From assembly GCF_017551775.1 (NCBI RefSeq), contig NZ_JAFZKX010000075.1, forward strand, positions 1 to 64,000: DNA of 64,000 bases, in the 5' to 3' direction. A program made the position numbers and the translations under genes. Below the pieces are notes generated by a model. It saw nothing but the letters and a program-made list of their open reading frames with translations. It ran no database searches and was not told the origin of the DNA. Below are positions 23,903-34,266 of this stretch, one piece after another. How positions within the stretch are numbered: the first letter of the stretch is position 1; each line of letters starts with the position of its first letter. Source of the DNA: Fibrobacter sp. (GTDB lineage Bacteria; Fibrobacterota; Fibrobacteria; Fibrobacterales; Fibrobacteraceae).

Positions 23903-25579
23903 ATGAAGTTAAAGAATCTTCCACAGAGTTCCTTCTGCTGCGCATTCTGCCTGAACTTGGCTTTCTTACTGGTTTGCCTTGCGGTTTGCGGGTTCCATAG
24001 GGGCTCCTTGGACGATTACTTCATGTCGGCTGTAATCACCGGGGCCTACGGCGGTGAATTCGACCCGCATACGCTTTTCGTGAACGGGGCCTATGCTTAC
24101 TTCTTGAAGCCGTTCTATGCGCTTTTCCCGGAGGTGGGCTGGTACTTTATTTTTGAACTGCTGGGCGCGTTTGCCGCGTTTACGGTGTTCGTCTACTTCA
24201 TGCTGCGCCAGGTGGGCGGTAAGCTGGGGGTGGCTCTTTCCGTATTCTTGCTTGCGTGCCTCGCTCCGGATTTCTACCTGCAGGCGGCCTTTACCCAGTG
24301 CGCTGCGGCGTCGACGGCCGCGGCCATTTTGCTGTTCTACTTTGGCAACGGGGAACGCCGCAAGGCCTGGATTGTTCTGGGCGGATTGTTCTTTGTCGCG
24401 GGCATGGTGTTCCGCAAAGAAGGATTCCTTTTGGGGGTGCCCTTCCTGGCGGCGGTGCTGGCCCTGAATTTCTTCGAAACGCGCAAGATCATGAAGACGA
24501 CCATCGCGGTTTTCGTGGCCTGCGTATGCGCCTATCAGCTGTTGCAGAACTTCAACAACGGCCTGTTCGAGGACAAGGAATATTCTTATTACCGCGAATA
24601 CCAGTGGAGCCGAGCCCTGTTTGGCGACGGCGACAATTACGATGTCGACGCCACCTACGACGAACTGGAAGAACGGCAGATGCAGGGGCGCGATTTTAGG
24701 TTCCTCCGGAGTTGGATTTTCTACGACACCGAAGTGTTCTCGCTGGATAGCCTGAAGCCGATTGCGGGCATCGTCCAGAGGAACCGCTACGAGGTGAATC
24801 CGGCCAGGATGCCGGCGGCGCTTTTCCTCGTTGTGGCGAAGTCGTTCTTCCAGGCGAATGCTTGGTGCTGGATTGTACTTTGTTTCATGTTCTTCTTCTT
24901 TATCCCCAAACGCGCCAACTGGTACACCTGGGGCTCGCTTGCGCTGTTGTGCCTTTGCATGGGCTACCTGCTGTACGTGAACCGGGTGGTTTACCACGTG
25001 GAGTCGGGGATATGGCTCTACGCCATAGTCTGCGCGATTCCGATGATGCGCAAGGAATATTTTGAGAAGGGCCGGAACATCGGCAGGCTGCCTTCCCTGA
25101 TTTGGCTTATGGCGCTTGGCAGCCTGGTGCTCGCATTGTCGGGCCAGCGTGGCGTCGACAACAACCGTCCGCTTTTCGGTATTCCGCAGATGTCTACGGA
25201 ATGGAGCGAATTTGACCAGTATGTGCGGGCGCATCCCGACGACGTGTTCCTGCTCTATTTCAATGACTACAAATACCTCGCGACCTACAGGGACCCACCT
25301 TACAGGGCGGTTGCCCCGAGCAGCTGGGGCAACATCATTCCGCTCGGTTACTGGAACATGAACCTGCCCGGCATGCAGAAGGAAATGTGGGTGCGCGGCG
25401 TGCAGAACCCCATAAGGGATATCGTCAAGGAAAACGTGTATGTGCTGGAGACTGACACGCTTCACAGATTCAACCGTTTCTACCGTGTCCATTACCATGA
25501 CTCGGTCTCTATGCGGACGGTGAGGGAGTTCGGGGACATGCGCCTGGTGAAGTACCGCCGCGAAGGGGGTGAACCATGA
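23903..25579 (+). CDS. polytopic membrane protein, GT-C-like
   Basis: A 558-residue protein with about ten hydrophobic segments and a soluble C-terminus from about residue 430. The first loop after helix 1 carries an acidic pair in SLDDYFMSAVITGAYGG, a layout often seen in GT-C glycosyltransferases that use lipid-linked sugars. It is more GC-rich than the preceding genes and so may belong to an older part of the locus. The next gene overlaps by four bases (ATGA), so the two form a unit. No close family is recognised and the enzymatic role is an inference. Confidence 0.65.
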   Translation: MKLKNLPQSSFCCAFCLNLAFLLVCLAVCGFHRGSLDDYFMSAVITGAYGGEFDPHTLFVNGAYAYFLKPFYALFPEVGWYFIFELLGAFAAFTVFVYFMLRQVGGKLGVALSVFLLACLAPDFYLQAAFTQCAAASTAAAILLFYFGNGERRKAWIVLGGLFFVAGMVFRKEGFLLGVPFLAAVLALNFFETRKIMKTTIAVFVACVCAYQLLQNFNNGLFEDKEYSYYREYQWSRALFGDGDNYDVDATYDELEERQMQGRDFRFLRSWIFYDTEVFSLDSLKPIAGIVQRNRYEVNPARMPAALFLVVAKSFFQANAWCWIVLCFMFFFFIPKRANWYTWGSLALLCLCMGYLLYVNRVVYHVESGIWLYAIVCAIPMMRKEYFEKGRNIGRLPSLIWLMALGSLVLALSGQRGVDNNRPLFGIPQMSTEWSEFDQYVRAHPDDVFLLYFNDYKYLATYRDPPYRAVAPSSWGNIIPLGYWNMNLPGMQKEMWVRGVQNPIRDIVKENVYVLETDTLHRFNRFYRVHYHDSVSMRTVREFGDMRLVKYRREGGEP

Positions 25580-26322
25580 CGATTTTCCAGAAAATCGGTT
25601 TCGGCATTTTTATAGTGCTCGTCGCCTTTGCGGTCGTGTTCTCGTATTTGATTAGTGCCCAGTATATCAAGCCGTCCTACAAGCCGTGGCACATGCAGCC
25701 CCGTGTCGACGCGGATTCGCTGACGGCGGAATATGCGGACAACTATGAACTGCTTGGCAAGGGCCAACTCTTTAGGCGGTTTGCCGATACGTCGCGGATA
25801 ACGGTGAACATATTGGTGGATGCCTGGGGCGTGCCTTTTGATACGGCGCTCCTGCGCAAGGACTTCTCCGCGTTTAAGGAGGTGCCGCACAAGGAATACT
25901 TGCATTACAGGCTGGTGAACCGCACGAGGCATGCGGAATTCGCCGAGTTGAAGACCAACGACACGAACGGCTTGTACCTTTTCGGCGGGGATTCCCTGGA
26001 GTACGGGCGCAACCTCTATATCGACTCGCTGGGATATTCCGCGCGCGTTTTCTGCCAGAAGTGTTCCGACAGTTCGATGATTACGTCGCTGGATTCCGCC
26101 CTGTTTTTCGGGACCGTGAAGACGCTTGCGCTGACGACGCAAGGCAGCCGCGACGGGGACAGGGAGAAGTTGCGCATCACGCTGAATCTCATCGCCGAAG
26201 TCGCCCGGAAATATCCCAAAGTGCAGTTCATAGTGCAGGGAACGCACCGGCCCACCCTCGGCGACCCGAAAATCCGCCGCGAGAGCTTTACGCACTGGGT
26301 TCCTGCGGTTGTGCTGAATTGA
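25576..26322 (+). CDS. membrane-anchored extracytoplasmic protein of unknown function
   Basis: A 248-residue protein with one N-terminal membrane segment (IGFGIFIVLVAFAVVFSYLI) and a periplasmic domain. The C-terminal part (SLDSALFFGTVKTLALTTQG...KYPKVQFIVQGTHRPTLGDP) has alternating strand/helix character and a conserved-looking QGTH motif, vaguely like the end of an alkaline-phosphatase-type domain, but metal-binding motifs are missing. It overlaps the GT-C-like gene by four bases, so both products probably act together at the membrane. Confidence 0.6.
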   Translation: MTIFQKIGFGIFIVLVAFAVVFSYLISAQYIKPSYKPWHMQPRVDADSLTAEYADNYELLGKGQLFRRFADTSRITVNILVDAWGVPFDTALLRKDFSAFKEVPHKEYLHYRLVNRTRHAEFAELKTNDTNGLYLFGGDSLEYGRNLYIDSLGYSARVFCQKCSDSSMITSLDSALFFGTVKTLALTTQGSRDGDREKLRITLNLIAEVARKYPKVQFIVQGTHRPTLGDPKIRRESFTHWVPAVVLN

Positions 26323-26414
26323 AATTTAGGGGAATTTTGTTAAAACTCGCTCATTTTTTAGTAAAAAATGCGAAAATTTCGCTCATTTTTTATAAAATGG
26401 TGTATATTTAGGGT

Positions 26415-27749
26415 ATGTACCTCAAACGCAAATTAGACTATTTCCTGGATGAATGGAAAAAATCCGCCGATAGAAAGCCCCTCATAATCAAGGGGGCCCG
26501 TCAGATTGGAAAGACCGAGTCTGTCAAGCATTTTTCCTCGAATTACGAAAATTTTATCAATATCAACTTCGTCCTAGAGAAGAAGTACAAGAGCATCTGC
26601 GAAGACGGCTATACCGTCAATGACATTATCAAGAATATCTCACGCATAGATTCCGAAAAAAGGTTTATACCTGGAAAGACGCTTATCCTTTTTGATGAAA
26701 TCCAGGATTATCCGGAAATTGCGACTTCGCTAAAGTCGTTCTGCATGGACAAGCGTTTTGACGTGATCTGCAGCGGCTCCATGCTAGGCATCAACTACAA
26801 ACGAATCGAAAGCAACAGCGTTGGCTACAAATCGGAATACCAGATGCAGTCCATGGATTTCGAGGAGTTCCTTTGGGCCGTGGGTTATGGAACCGATGCT
26901 GTCGAGGATTTGCTGTCGCACATGCTGTCGGCCAAGCCCTTCAACCAAACGGACATGAATGTTTTCGGCGGAAGATTCATGGATTATTGCCTGCTCGGCG
27001 GGATGCCCGAAGTTGTTCGTTCGTATGTAGAAAAGGGGACTTTTGAAGGGTCCCTCTCACTCCAGCGCGCACTCGTCGCCGACTACAAGGAAGATATCAA
27101 GAAATATGTTGAAGGCATAGATAAGACCCGCGTACTGAACGTGTTCAATAACATCCCCGTGCAGTTGGCGAAAGAGAACAAGAAATTCCAGATATCCAAG
27201 GTGGCGAGCGGAGCGAAGTTCAAGGACTACTGGGGATGCATAGAGTGGCTGTGCGATGCCGGAATGGTGAACGTTTGCCATTGCCTCCATACGCCAGAGC
27301 TCCCGCTGAAAGGCAACTACGAAGAATCAAAGTACAAGATTTATTTTAAGGATACCGGACTGCTTATCGCGAACCTCGATGACGAATCTCAGGAAGACCT
27401 TCGCGCCAACCGGAACATGAATGTGTACAAGGGAGCCTTGTACGAAAATATCGTTGCCGAGATTTTGAACAAGCAGGGATACGAACTTTTCTATTACAAA
27501 AGAGAGAACTCTACTCTGGAACAGGACTTCTTCGTGCGCACGAAGAAGTCTCTTGTACCGGTGGAAGTCAAAGCTAAGGCAGGAACGGCAAAATCGCTAT
27601 CGACATTGGTCAAGAGCGATGCTTACCCAGACATAACGACGGGAATTAAGTTTACCGCCGGGAACATCGGTTTCCAGAACAATATATACACCTTCCCGTA
27701 TTTTTGTGCATTTCTACTAAAAAGATATCTTTCGGGGGTGGATTTTTAG
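26415..27749 (+). CDS. AAA_14/DUF4143-type ATP-binding protein
   Basis: A 444-residue cytoplasmic protein. Walker A is GARQIGKT (about residues 27-34), Walker B is LILFDEIQD, followed by a sensor-like VICSGSMLG. The C-terminal half has the DUF4143 PD-(D/E)XK-like block (ENIVAEILNKQGYELFYYK...EQDFFV...PVEVKAKAG). These proteins are abundant in gut bacteria; their role is unclear, possibly defence or nucleic-acid related. It is inserted between surface-glycan genes and is unlikely to belong to that pathway. The upstream region has a direct repeat CGCTCATTTTTTA and a TATATTTA box six bases before the ATG. Confidence 0.85.
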   Translation: MYLKRKLDYFLDEWKKSADRKPLIIKGARQIGKTESVKHFSSNYENFININFVLEKKYKSICEDGYTVNDIIKNISRIDSEKRFIPGKTLILFDEIQDYPEIATSLKSFCMDKRFDVICSGSMLGINYKRIESNSVGYKSEYQMQSMDFEEFLWAVGYGTDAVEDLLSHMLSAKPFNQTDMNVFGGRFMDYCLLGGMPEVVRSYVEKGTFEGSLSLQRALVADYKEDIKKYVEGIDKTRVLNVFNNIPVQLAKENKKFQISKVASGAKFKDYWGCIEWLCDAGMVNVCHCLHTPELPLKGNYEESKYKIYFKDTGLLIANLDDESQEDLRANRNMNVYKGALYENIVAEILNKQGYELFYYKRENSTLEQDFFVRTKKSLVPVEVKAKAGTAKSLSTLVKSDAYPDITTGIKFTAGNIGFQNNIYTFPYFCAFLLKRYLSGVDF

Positions 27750-27752
27750 GTT

Positions 27753-28526
27753 ATGGCTATCCCCAAGATAATCCATTACTGCTGGCTGAGCAGCGAACCG
27801 TACCCGGAACTGGTGCAACGCTGTATGCAGAGCTGGAAGGAGAAACTTCCGGATTATGAACTCATGCTTTGGGACATGAGCCGGTTCGACATCCATTCCG
27901 TGCCCTGGGTGGAACAGGCCTGTGCTGCGAAAAAATGGGCCTTCGCTGCCGACTACATACGGCTCTATGCGCTCTACAATTATGGCGGCATCTATCTGGA
28001 TAGCGACGTGGAGGTGCTGAAGCCCTTTGATGTCCTGCTGGACCGGTCATACTTCTTTGGAAGGGAACATACTCCCGACCGCATCGAAAATCGGAATTCT
28101 ATTGAGGCCGCAACGATGGGTGCGGAAAAGGGGCTTCCTTTCCTGAAAAAGGTTATGGATTTTTATGAGCGTCTAGATTTTGTTGATGCGGGTGGAAATC
28201 TGAATACGACGACCTTGCCGACAATCCTCGCTCGCCAATTGAAAGGTGAAAACCTGGATGTTCTGCCGATGGACTATTTTAGTCCCAAGAATACGCGGAC
28301 GCTGGAACTCCATATTACGGGGAACACCTACAGCATCCACCATTTCAACGGATCGTGGCATTCTTTGGCTCAGCAGAAACATGTGGCGTTGAGAACTAAG
28401 CTCTGCAAGGTGCTTGGAGAGGGCTTCGGGGATGTGCTGAGCTCCTTCTTGGCTATATTTATCCATATAAGATATGAAGGTCTTTGGTGTACGTTGAAGA
28501 AAATTTTTGGCAAGATTAGGGCGTGA
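27753..28526 (+). CDS. GT32-like capsular polysaccharide glycosyltransferase
   Basis: A 257-residue enzyme of the DXD sugar-binding family (PF04488). It begins IPKIIHYCWLSSEPYPELVQRCMQSWKEKLPDYE, the usual N-terminal block, and holds the metal/nucleotide-sugar motif YLDSDVEVLKPFD at about residues 84-96. The GSWHSL motif near the C-terminus completes the active site. It would transfer a hexose to a growing surface glycan in the cytoplasm. Its stop overlaps the start of the first GT4 gene (TGATG). Confidence 0.85.
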   Translation: MAIPKIIHYCWLSSEPYPELVQRCMQSWKEKLPDYELMLWDMSRFDIHSVPWVEQACAAKKWAFAADYIRLYALYNYGGIYLDSDVEVLKPFDVLLDRSYFFGREHTPDRIENRNSIEAATMGAEKGLPFLKKVMDFYERLDFVDAGGNLNTTTLPTILARQLKGENLDVLPMDYFSPKNTRTLELHITGNTYSIHHFNGSWHSLAQQKHVALRTKLCKVLGEGFGDVLSSFLAIFIHIRYEGLWCTLKKIFGKIRA

Positions 28527-29767
28527 TGAAAAAGATTCTTTTTGACGCAACAGTCCTTGTTGATGGAAACGACATGATTGAAGAGCGTCGTGGTATCTAT
28601 TTTGTTGCCAGGAATCTTTTGCTCGAAATGTGCCGGCAGAGCCAATCTGAGATTATCCTCTTCGCCTCCACCTTCAAAGAAGCTGGACTTCAGCGGGTTG
28701 TTTCGGAATTAGGTATCAATGCGAAGCCTTATAAAAAGGCGTCGGCTTTGTCCGCTAGGCTGCATTCTGTTGTTGTCTGTTGCAGGAAAAAGAGGCTTGA
28801 AAAAGGGTGCGGTTGCGTAAAAAGGATCTTGTTTTCTGCGCTGATAGCATTTTTCTCCGTGGTTTCCACATTGTTGTATTCCGTAATCAATTTCAATTGT
28901 AAGTTCGATAAGGATACAGTTTTCTTTTCACCGCGTACATCGGCTCCTTGGTTTATCAATAGGCGAAAATCCATAAAGAAATTTATAGTCCTGTATGACT
29001 TGATTCCGGTCTTGTTCCACAACCGCGAGATGATGAGGTGGGGTTGGTTTGCCTATTTGCTGCGGACGCTTAACGGCAATGATACGTATTTCGCAATTTC
29101 CGAGAATACAAAAAGGGACTTTTGCGGCTATAGCAAAAAAATAAGGGATTCGCAGGTGAAGGTCACCTATTGCGCTAGCGACAAGCTTTTTTGTCGACAT
29201 TCGGATTTGGAAGAGTTGAAGTGCTTGAAAGAAAAATACGGAATTCCGGAGTCGAAGAATTTTGTTTTTTCTATTGGGGCCCAAGACAAAAGGAAGAATA
29301 GTGACCGAATTGTTCGGTCTTTCATGGCCTTTAAGGAAAAAAACAAAATTGATGACTTGGTATTGGTGGTTGCCGGCAGTTCTGATAACAGAGATGATGA
29401 TTTGGTCCTGTATCGTTCTTATGTCGATGGCAAAGATTTACCGATTTTTTATAGCTTTGCTCAGTGGTTTGTTTTTACCAGCCAGTACGAGGGTTTCGGC
29501 CTCCCGCCCTTGGATGCGATGCAATGCGGTTGTCCCGTAATAGCCAGCAATAATTCCTCTATCCCGGAAGTTGTTGGTGATGCGGGACTGCTAATTGACT
29601 GGGATAGCGATGAACAGCATGTAGATGCTTATGGAAAATATTATTTTGATGAAACGTTGCGAAAAGATTATGCCCAAAAGGGCATGGAATGCGCTAAGCA
29701 GTTCTCTTGGGAAAAAATGACAAAAGAAATTCTTTCAACTATTGACGAGAGTTACGAAATATGTTGA
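28526..29767 (+). CDS. GT4 glycosyltransferase (tandem copy 1)
   Basis: A 413-residue retaining glycosyltransferase with a GT-B fold. The C-terminal donor domain shows [19 protein letters not shown], the [21 protein letters not shown] block with the E-x7-E type pair, and [14 protein letters not shown]. The N-terminal acceptor domain starts [13 protein letters not shown] and is much less like the other two copies. The ATG overlaps the previous stop codon by one base; a GTG three bases earlier is possible. It belongs to a run of three tandem GT4 genes. Confidence 0.88.
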   Translation: MKKILFDATVLVDGNDMIEERRGIYFVARNLLLEMCRQSQSEIILFASTFKEAGLQRVVSELGINAKPYKKASALSARLHSVVVCCRKKRLEKGCGCVKRILFSALIAFFSVVSTLLYSVINFNCKFDKDTVFFSPRTSAPWFINRRKSIKKFIVLYDLIPVLFHNREMMRWGWFAYLLRTLNGNDTYFAISENTKRDFCGYSKKIRDSQVKVTYCASDKLFCRHSDLEELKCLKEKYGIPESKNFVFSIGAQDKRKNSDRIVRSFMAFKEKNKIDDLVLVVAGSSDNRDDDLVLYRSYVDGKDLPIFYSFAQWFVFTSQYEGFGLPPLDAMQCGCPVIASNNSSIPEVVGDAGLLIDWDSDEQHVDAYGKYYFDETLRKDYAQKGMECAKQFSWEKMTKEILSTIDESYEIC

Positions 29768-31029
29768 ATATCATCTACGATGCAACAATTATAGCGAATA
29801 TTTTTTATAAAGATGACAACCGAAGCGGGGTTTTTTTTGTTGCATGGAATATTTTGAAGGAATTGCAGAAACGTCAAGATGTTAGATTACGTCTTTATGT
29901 CAATCCTGAAGAGTATGCTGAAGGTTGTCGGTTGCAAAAAGAACTTTTGCCCGAAGCAGTCTATATTCAAGATTTTTCTAGATTTTATTTTTTGAAGAAA
30001 GTATATTCATTTTTCAAGAAAAAATATTCGCATTTCTACAAGCATTTGTATTTTCGAAAAATATTTGCTGCTGGATATTTTTTTTCGCAGTGGATCTTTA
30101 AACTTTTTATAAAAGTCAATGAAGATGAAGTGAAAAAATCGGATTGTTTTCTTTCACCCATATATGGAATCCCTGAATTTGTAAGAAAATTCCCTCATTT
30201 GAAACCATTTGTTTTGTTGCATGATGCCATTCCTTTGAAGTTCCCGAAATATTATCCTTATGGGAAGCCTTTGGTAAAGAAAATTATGGAAACTTCGTGC
30301 CAAGGAGATTCGTTCTTTTTTGTTTCTGCCAGTGCATATAATGATTTTAAATCTTTTTTCTCTATTGTCACAAAAGCCAATTCTACTGTGATTCATTTGG
30401 CTGCGGACTCATGTTATTTTCCAATACGCGATGAAAATACCTTGTTGAAGGTAAAAAAGAAGTACAATATTCCCGTTGAAAAGAAGTATGTGTTTAGCTT
30501 GTGTACGCTAGAACCGCGAAAGAATCTAATAAGGTCAGTTAGAACATTTTTGCGGTTTGTCAAAAAGAATGACGCCAAGGACATTATTTGGGTTATGGGT
30601 GGTGCCGCTTGGACAACATTTATTGATGAATTAGAAAAAGCGGGCGTGAACTGGGATCCTGAAATCGTTGTACGTGCGGGCTATATTGATGATGAAGATT
30701 TGCCAATATTGTATAGTAATGCCGAATGGTTTGTGTATACCAGCCAATACGAGGGATTCGGCCTCCCGCCTCTTGAGGCTATGCAATGTGGATGTCCTGT
30801 AATTACGAGTAATAATTCTTCTTTGCCGGAGGTTGTTGGTGATGCTGCACTTACAATAGACTGGGATAGTGAAGAACAGCATGTTGAGGCGTACGAGAAA
30901 TATTATTTTGATGAAGAATTGCGAAAAGAGTATGGTCGGAAAGGGTTGGCTCGAGCTGAACAATTTTCATGGACAAAGTCTGTTAATCAAATTATTTCAG
31001 TTATGGAACATCGACAATGCGAAGAATAA
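29761..31029 (+). CDS. GT4 glycosyltransferase (tandem copy 2)
   Basis: A 422-residue paralogue of the previous gene with the same C-terminal signature ([58 protein letters not shown]) but a different N-terminal half rich in Phe, Tyr and Lys. It is more AT-rich than copy 1. It overlaps copy 1 by seven bases and copy 3 by 13 bases. Divergent acceptor domains joined to near-constant donor domains suggest that the three enzymes use the same sugar nucleotide on different acceptors. Confidence 0.88.
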   Translation: MLNIIYDATIIANIFYKDDNRSGVFFVAWNILKELQKRQDVRLRLYVNPEEYAEGCRLQKELLPEAVYIQDFSRFYFLKKVYSFFKKKYSHFYKHLYFRKIFAAGYFFSQWIFKLFIKVNEDEVKKSDCFLSPIYGIPEFVRKFPHLKPFVLLHDAIPLKFPKYYPYGKPLVKKIMETSCQGDSFFFVSASAYNDFKSFFSIVTKANSTVIHLAADSCYFPIRDENTLLKVKKKYNIPVEKKYVFSLCTLEPRKNLIRSVRTFLRFVKKNDAKDIIWVMGGAAWTTFIDELEKAGVNWDPEIVVRAGYIDDEDLPILYSNAEWFVYTSQYEGFGLPPLEAMQCGCPVITSNNSSLPEVVGDAALTIDWDSEEQHVEAYEKYYFDEELRKEYGRKGLARAEQFSWTKSVNQIISVMEHRQCEE

Positions 31030-32288
31030 AAATTCTTTTTGACGTTACCCAGTTGGTGCGAGGGATAATCGACACGCGAAGCCGAGGTGGTGTTTTTTTT
31101 GTTGCCCAAAACATTTTAAGGGAATTAAGCAAACGATTAGATGTTGACGTTATTTTATTGCCGACTGTAATAGACTCTGTGGACCTGTTTTATTTACGAG
31201 AAAAAAATTTTTATTCCCTAAAAATGTTTGAAAAGCCTTCGTCACTAGATTTCGCTTTTTATAAACTTCGGAAAAATTTAAAATATGCAAGAAAAATTTT
31301 TTCAAGAATATCAATAATACGGAAATGCCTGTATGTAATCATTAGATTTGTTGAAATACTTCATTTGTGTATTCGTAAATATAATTTTTCAAAATATAGT
31401 CCTAGTGATTGTGTCTATTTTTCCCCGAATCAAGCGCCACCTAAGGAACTGAAAAAAACGGCAATAAAAAGCTATGTTGTTCTTCATGATATTATTCCGA
31501 TTCTGTTAGAGGAATACAAGGAACAATCACGAACGGGCTGGTTTAAAACTTTAATTGACTCGTTTAATGACCAAGATGCATATTTTGCTGTTTCTAATGC
31601 GACGAAAAAAGACTTTCTTGCCTATTTTCCTATTTTAAAATCGGAACAATTGCATGTTCTTTCTTTGGCGGCTTCGGAAAAATATAAAGTTGAAAAAGAT
31701 GAGGCTAAGTTAAATTCTGTAAAAGAAAAGTATGGTATCCCCAAAGAGAAAAAATATCTCTTTAGTTTATGTACTCTAGAACCTCGAAAAAATCAAATTC
31801 GTGCAGTATCGTGTTTTCTGCGATTTGTGAATAAAAACCAATTAGATGATATTATTTTTGTATTAGGGGGTGGTGCAGGCACCACTATTGCCCAAAAGAT
31901 GAAAAGTGAAATTGAGTCTGTTGGCAACGGCTCTGTTTTGCCAATTGGTTTTGTTGATGATGTGGATTTGCCAATATTATATGGTAATGCTGAATGGTTT
32001 GTATTTACAAGCCAATATGAAGGCTTTGGCCTGCCGCCATTGGAGGCGATGCAATGTGGTTGCCCTGTAATCACAAGTAATAATTCGTCTTTGCCAGAAG
32101 TTGTTGGTGATGCGGGGATAATGATTGACTGGGATAGTGACGAGCAACATATTGATGCGTATGAGAAATACTATTTCAATGAGGCGTTGAGAAAAGAAAA
32201 TAGAAGAAAGGGCTTGGAGCGCGCAAAACTGTTTTCTTGGAAAAAAACGACAGAAGAGATTGTTGCCTTTATTGAGAGCGGATTTTGA
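31017..32288 (+). CDS. GT4 glycosyltransferase (tandem copy 3)
   Basis: A 423-residue third tandem GT4 enzyme ([12 protein letters not shown] at the start; [19 protein letters not shown] and [21 protein letters not shown] in the donor domain). It is AT-rich like copy 2. Its 3' end overlaps the 3' end of the convergent GT2 gene by 20 bases, with no terminator between, which marks the meeting point of two oppositely oriented glycan-gene blocks. Confidence 0.88.
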   Translation: MRRIKILFDVTQLVRGIIDTRSRGGVFFVAQNILRELSKRLDVDVILLPTVIDSVDLFYLREKNFYSLKMFEKPSSLDFAFYKLRKNLKYARKIFSRISIIRKCLYVIIRFVEILHLCIRKYNFSKYSPSDCVYFSPNQAPPKELKKTAIKSYVVLHDIIPILLEEYKEQSRTGWFKTLIDSFNDQDAYFAVSNATKKDFLAYFPILKSEQLHVLSLAASEKYKVEKDEAKLNSVKEKYGIPKEKKYLFSLCTLEPRKNQIRAVSCFLRFVNKNQLDDIIFVLGGGAGTTIAQKMKSEIESVGNGSVLPIGFVDDVDLPILYGNAEWFVFTSQYEGFGLPPLEAMQCGCPVITSNNSSLPEVVGDAGIMIDWDSDEQHIDAYEKYYFNEALRKENRRKGLERAKLFSWKKTTEEIVAFIESGF

Positions 32289-33213
32289 TTAATTTTTTTG
32301 CATAAATGGCATATAATTTGGGAAATCTTATGGCTAAGGTTAACTTTGTTCTCTGTATTATATGAAATTTAGGCAGTTCCTTTAGTTTCGAGAAATATGT
32401 AAGAGCCTTTGAGAAATATTCGTCGTTGTTTAAATCGGATGTATATTTGTTAATCCAATGCCAGCTTAATTTTATTGAAACGAGAACGGCTAATTCGAGC
32501 TCTTTCTTTTCTAAAAGAAAACAGAGCTGTTCGTGTACAACATCTATGTAGTTGTAAAGGAAATCTGTTTTGGTGATAGAATCTTGTCGCTGATAATAAT
32601 GGTAGAGAACGCGGTCAACGCAGCATATTCTGTTTGCTTCGTATATTAATTTGTAACTTGTGAAATCGTCTTCGTGGATTTTTCCTTTGGGAAATCTAAT
32701 ATCCTTAAAGAGCCGTTTGCTGTAGAGCTTCGCCCAAGAAATTCCTAAATGTATCGTTTGTGAAAGAATGATTTTTCGAAAGGCTTTTTTTCCGTCAATA
32801 ATGCCTGTTTCAAAAAATTCAGAATCTAATTGATGGTCGTCCCACACCAAGTCGTGGTTGATGATTGTGATGTCTGAATTTGTTGAGAAAGCGTTTTCTA
32901 CTAGACAACGAATATATTCGTTGTCCACCCAGTCATCGCTATCAATAAAGGATATGTACTCTCCAGTGCAAATATTTAACCCTGCATTTCTTGCATCAGA
33001 TAAACCGCCATTTTCTTTGTGTATTACCACAATGCGATTGTCTTTTGCTGCGTATTCGTCGCAGATTTGAGGACAAGCATCTGGGGATCCGTCATCTACT
33101 AAAATGATTTCCAAATTCGTGTAAGTCTGATTTTCGATGCAGTCCAAACAGCGTCGCAAGTATGGCTCAACTTTGTAAATAGGGATGATGATGGAAACAA
33201 GAGGTTGTGTCAT
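32269..33213 (-). CDS. GT2 glycosyltransferase
   Basis: A 314-residue GT-A enzyme. It shows VSIIIPIYKVEPYLRRCLDCIENQTY, VDDGSPD, NGGLSDARNAGL and the metal site FIDSDDW. An ATG at 33213 is chosen; a TTG nine bases upstream is unlikely. A TATATTTG box lies eight bases before the ATG, inside the end of the 33235 gene spacer, so the message may be leaderless. AT-rich, in the minus-strand glycan block with the genes up to wzt. Confidence 0.88.
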   Translation of the reverse strand: MTQPLVSIIIPIYKVEPYLRRCLDCIENQTYTNLEIILVDDGSPDACPQICDEYAAKDNRIVVIHKENGGLSDARNAGLNICTGEYISFIDSDDWVDNEYIRCLVENAFSTNSDITIINHDLVWDDHQLDSEFFETGIIDGKKAFRKIILSQTIHLGISWAKLYSKRLFKDIRFPKGKIHEDDFTSYKLIYEANRICCVDRVLYHYYQRQDSITKTDFLYNYIDVVHEQLCFLLEKKELELAVLVSIKLSWHWINKYTSDLNNDEYFSKALTYFSKLKELPKFHIIQRTKLTLAIRFPKLYAIYAKKLIKIRSQ

Positions 33214-33234
33214 ATGGCCCAAATATATTGCTTT

Positions 33235-34242
33235 TTACTGTTTATCAAATTTTTGGTGAAATTTTTCTCTAAAATCCGTATTGGGTAGATGGAAAAATTT
33301 CCAGACTTTAACAATGAATGGTAGACCGCTATATTTATTTATTTGCCGTGCCCAACATAAAAGAAAAACAGATGTTAATCCGGATGGCTTGAGTTCTTTT
33401 TCCCATAACAGTCTACATTTTGTATAGCTGCCGGCTTGAATCAGGTCTTGCTTGTTTCGTTCTATTTGGGATAATTCGCTATCAACGATACGGAATTTGG
33501 CTAATCTGGATGTGAAGCCTTTTTTTTCGAAATACTCGTAAATACGATGGTTCTCAATAAAGTTTATTCCCGTGCTAAAACTTTTGCTTGTTGTTGCTGT
33601 GGAATGGCGCCTAAAATGATTTAGTCTTTTGGATATGTAATACAGGTTTCCTGTTTCACACAAGTAGTTCCAAAAAAGATAATCTCCGGATCCAAGGAAA
33701 TCTTGGTAGTCTTTGGGTATGCTGGTTAAAGATTGTTTTCGGAACAAAACTGAACTGGCGTTGTAGATGTTGTTGAAATAAATTTGTTTTTTCTTTAAAA
33801 ATGTAAAGCCCCTAAAAAATGTGTCTCTTGCAAGATAGGTGCCAGGAACAGTTTGGGTGGTGTATTCCCAATAAGATTCGCAAAAGGCAAAAACTAAAGA
33901 TGAATCTCTATCTAAACAGCAGACCATCTCATCTAAAAAATTTAATTCAGCCCAATCATCGCTTTCTGCGATCCAAATGTATTTTCCTTGGGCCAGCTTA
34001 AATCCTTTCGCCCATTGTTTGAATGGGGAGCCGCTGTTTATTTCGTTGTAGATTATATGGCTGATTTGGGGGCGATTTTGGTATTCTTCAATTATTTCTT
34101 TGCTATTGTCCGTGCTGCAATCATCTAAAATAATAACTTCAAAATCCTGAAATGTTTGATTGAATATAGATTCCAAACGCTGCCTAAGAAAAGGAGCATG
34201 GTTGTAGTTTGGTACTATGACGGAAACAACAGGAGCGGGCAT
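33235..34242 (-). CDS. GT2 glycosyltransferase
   Basis: A 335-residue GT-A enzyme: VSVIVPNYNHAPFLRQRLESIFNQTF, LDDCSTDNS, a SGSPFKQWAKGFKLAQGKYIWIAESDDW block with the metal site, and a LGSGDYLFWNYL acceptor-side motif. The type resembles glycosyltransferases of O-antigen and capsule loci that add the second or later sugar. Its substrate cannot be read from sequence. It ends 22 bases before the next GT2 start. Confidence 0.88.
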   Translation of the reverse strand: MPAPVVSVIVPNYNHAPFLRQRLESIFNQTFQDFEVIILDDCSTDNSKEIIEEYQNRPQISHIIYNEINSGSPFKQWAKGFKLAQGKYIWIAESDDWAELNFLDEMVCCLDRDSSLVFAFCESYWEYTTQTVPGTYLARDTFFRGFTFLKKKQIYFNNIYNASSVLFRKQSLTSIPKDYQDFLGSGDYLFWNYLCETGNLYYISKRLNHFRRHSTATTSKSFSTGINFIENHRIYEYFEKKGFTSRLAKFRIVDSELSQIERNKQDLIQAGSYTKCRLLWEKELKPSGLTSVFLLCWARQINKYSGLPFIVKVWKFFHLPNTDFREKFHQKFDKQ

Positions 34243-34266
34243 TTTTTTGTTTTATGTTGAATGGAT

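Noticed and set aside
23966..25498. 510-residue open frame on the minus strand
   Set aside because: Antisense to the GT-C-like membrane protein; Arg/His/Gln-rich and without membrane or domain pattern.
28526..32288. The three GT4 genes as fragments of one broken gene
   Set aside because: Each has a complete N-terminal and C-terminal domain, own start and own stop.
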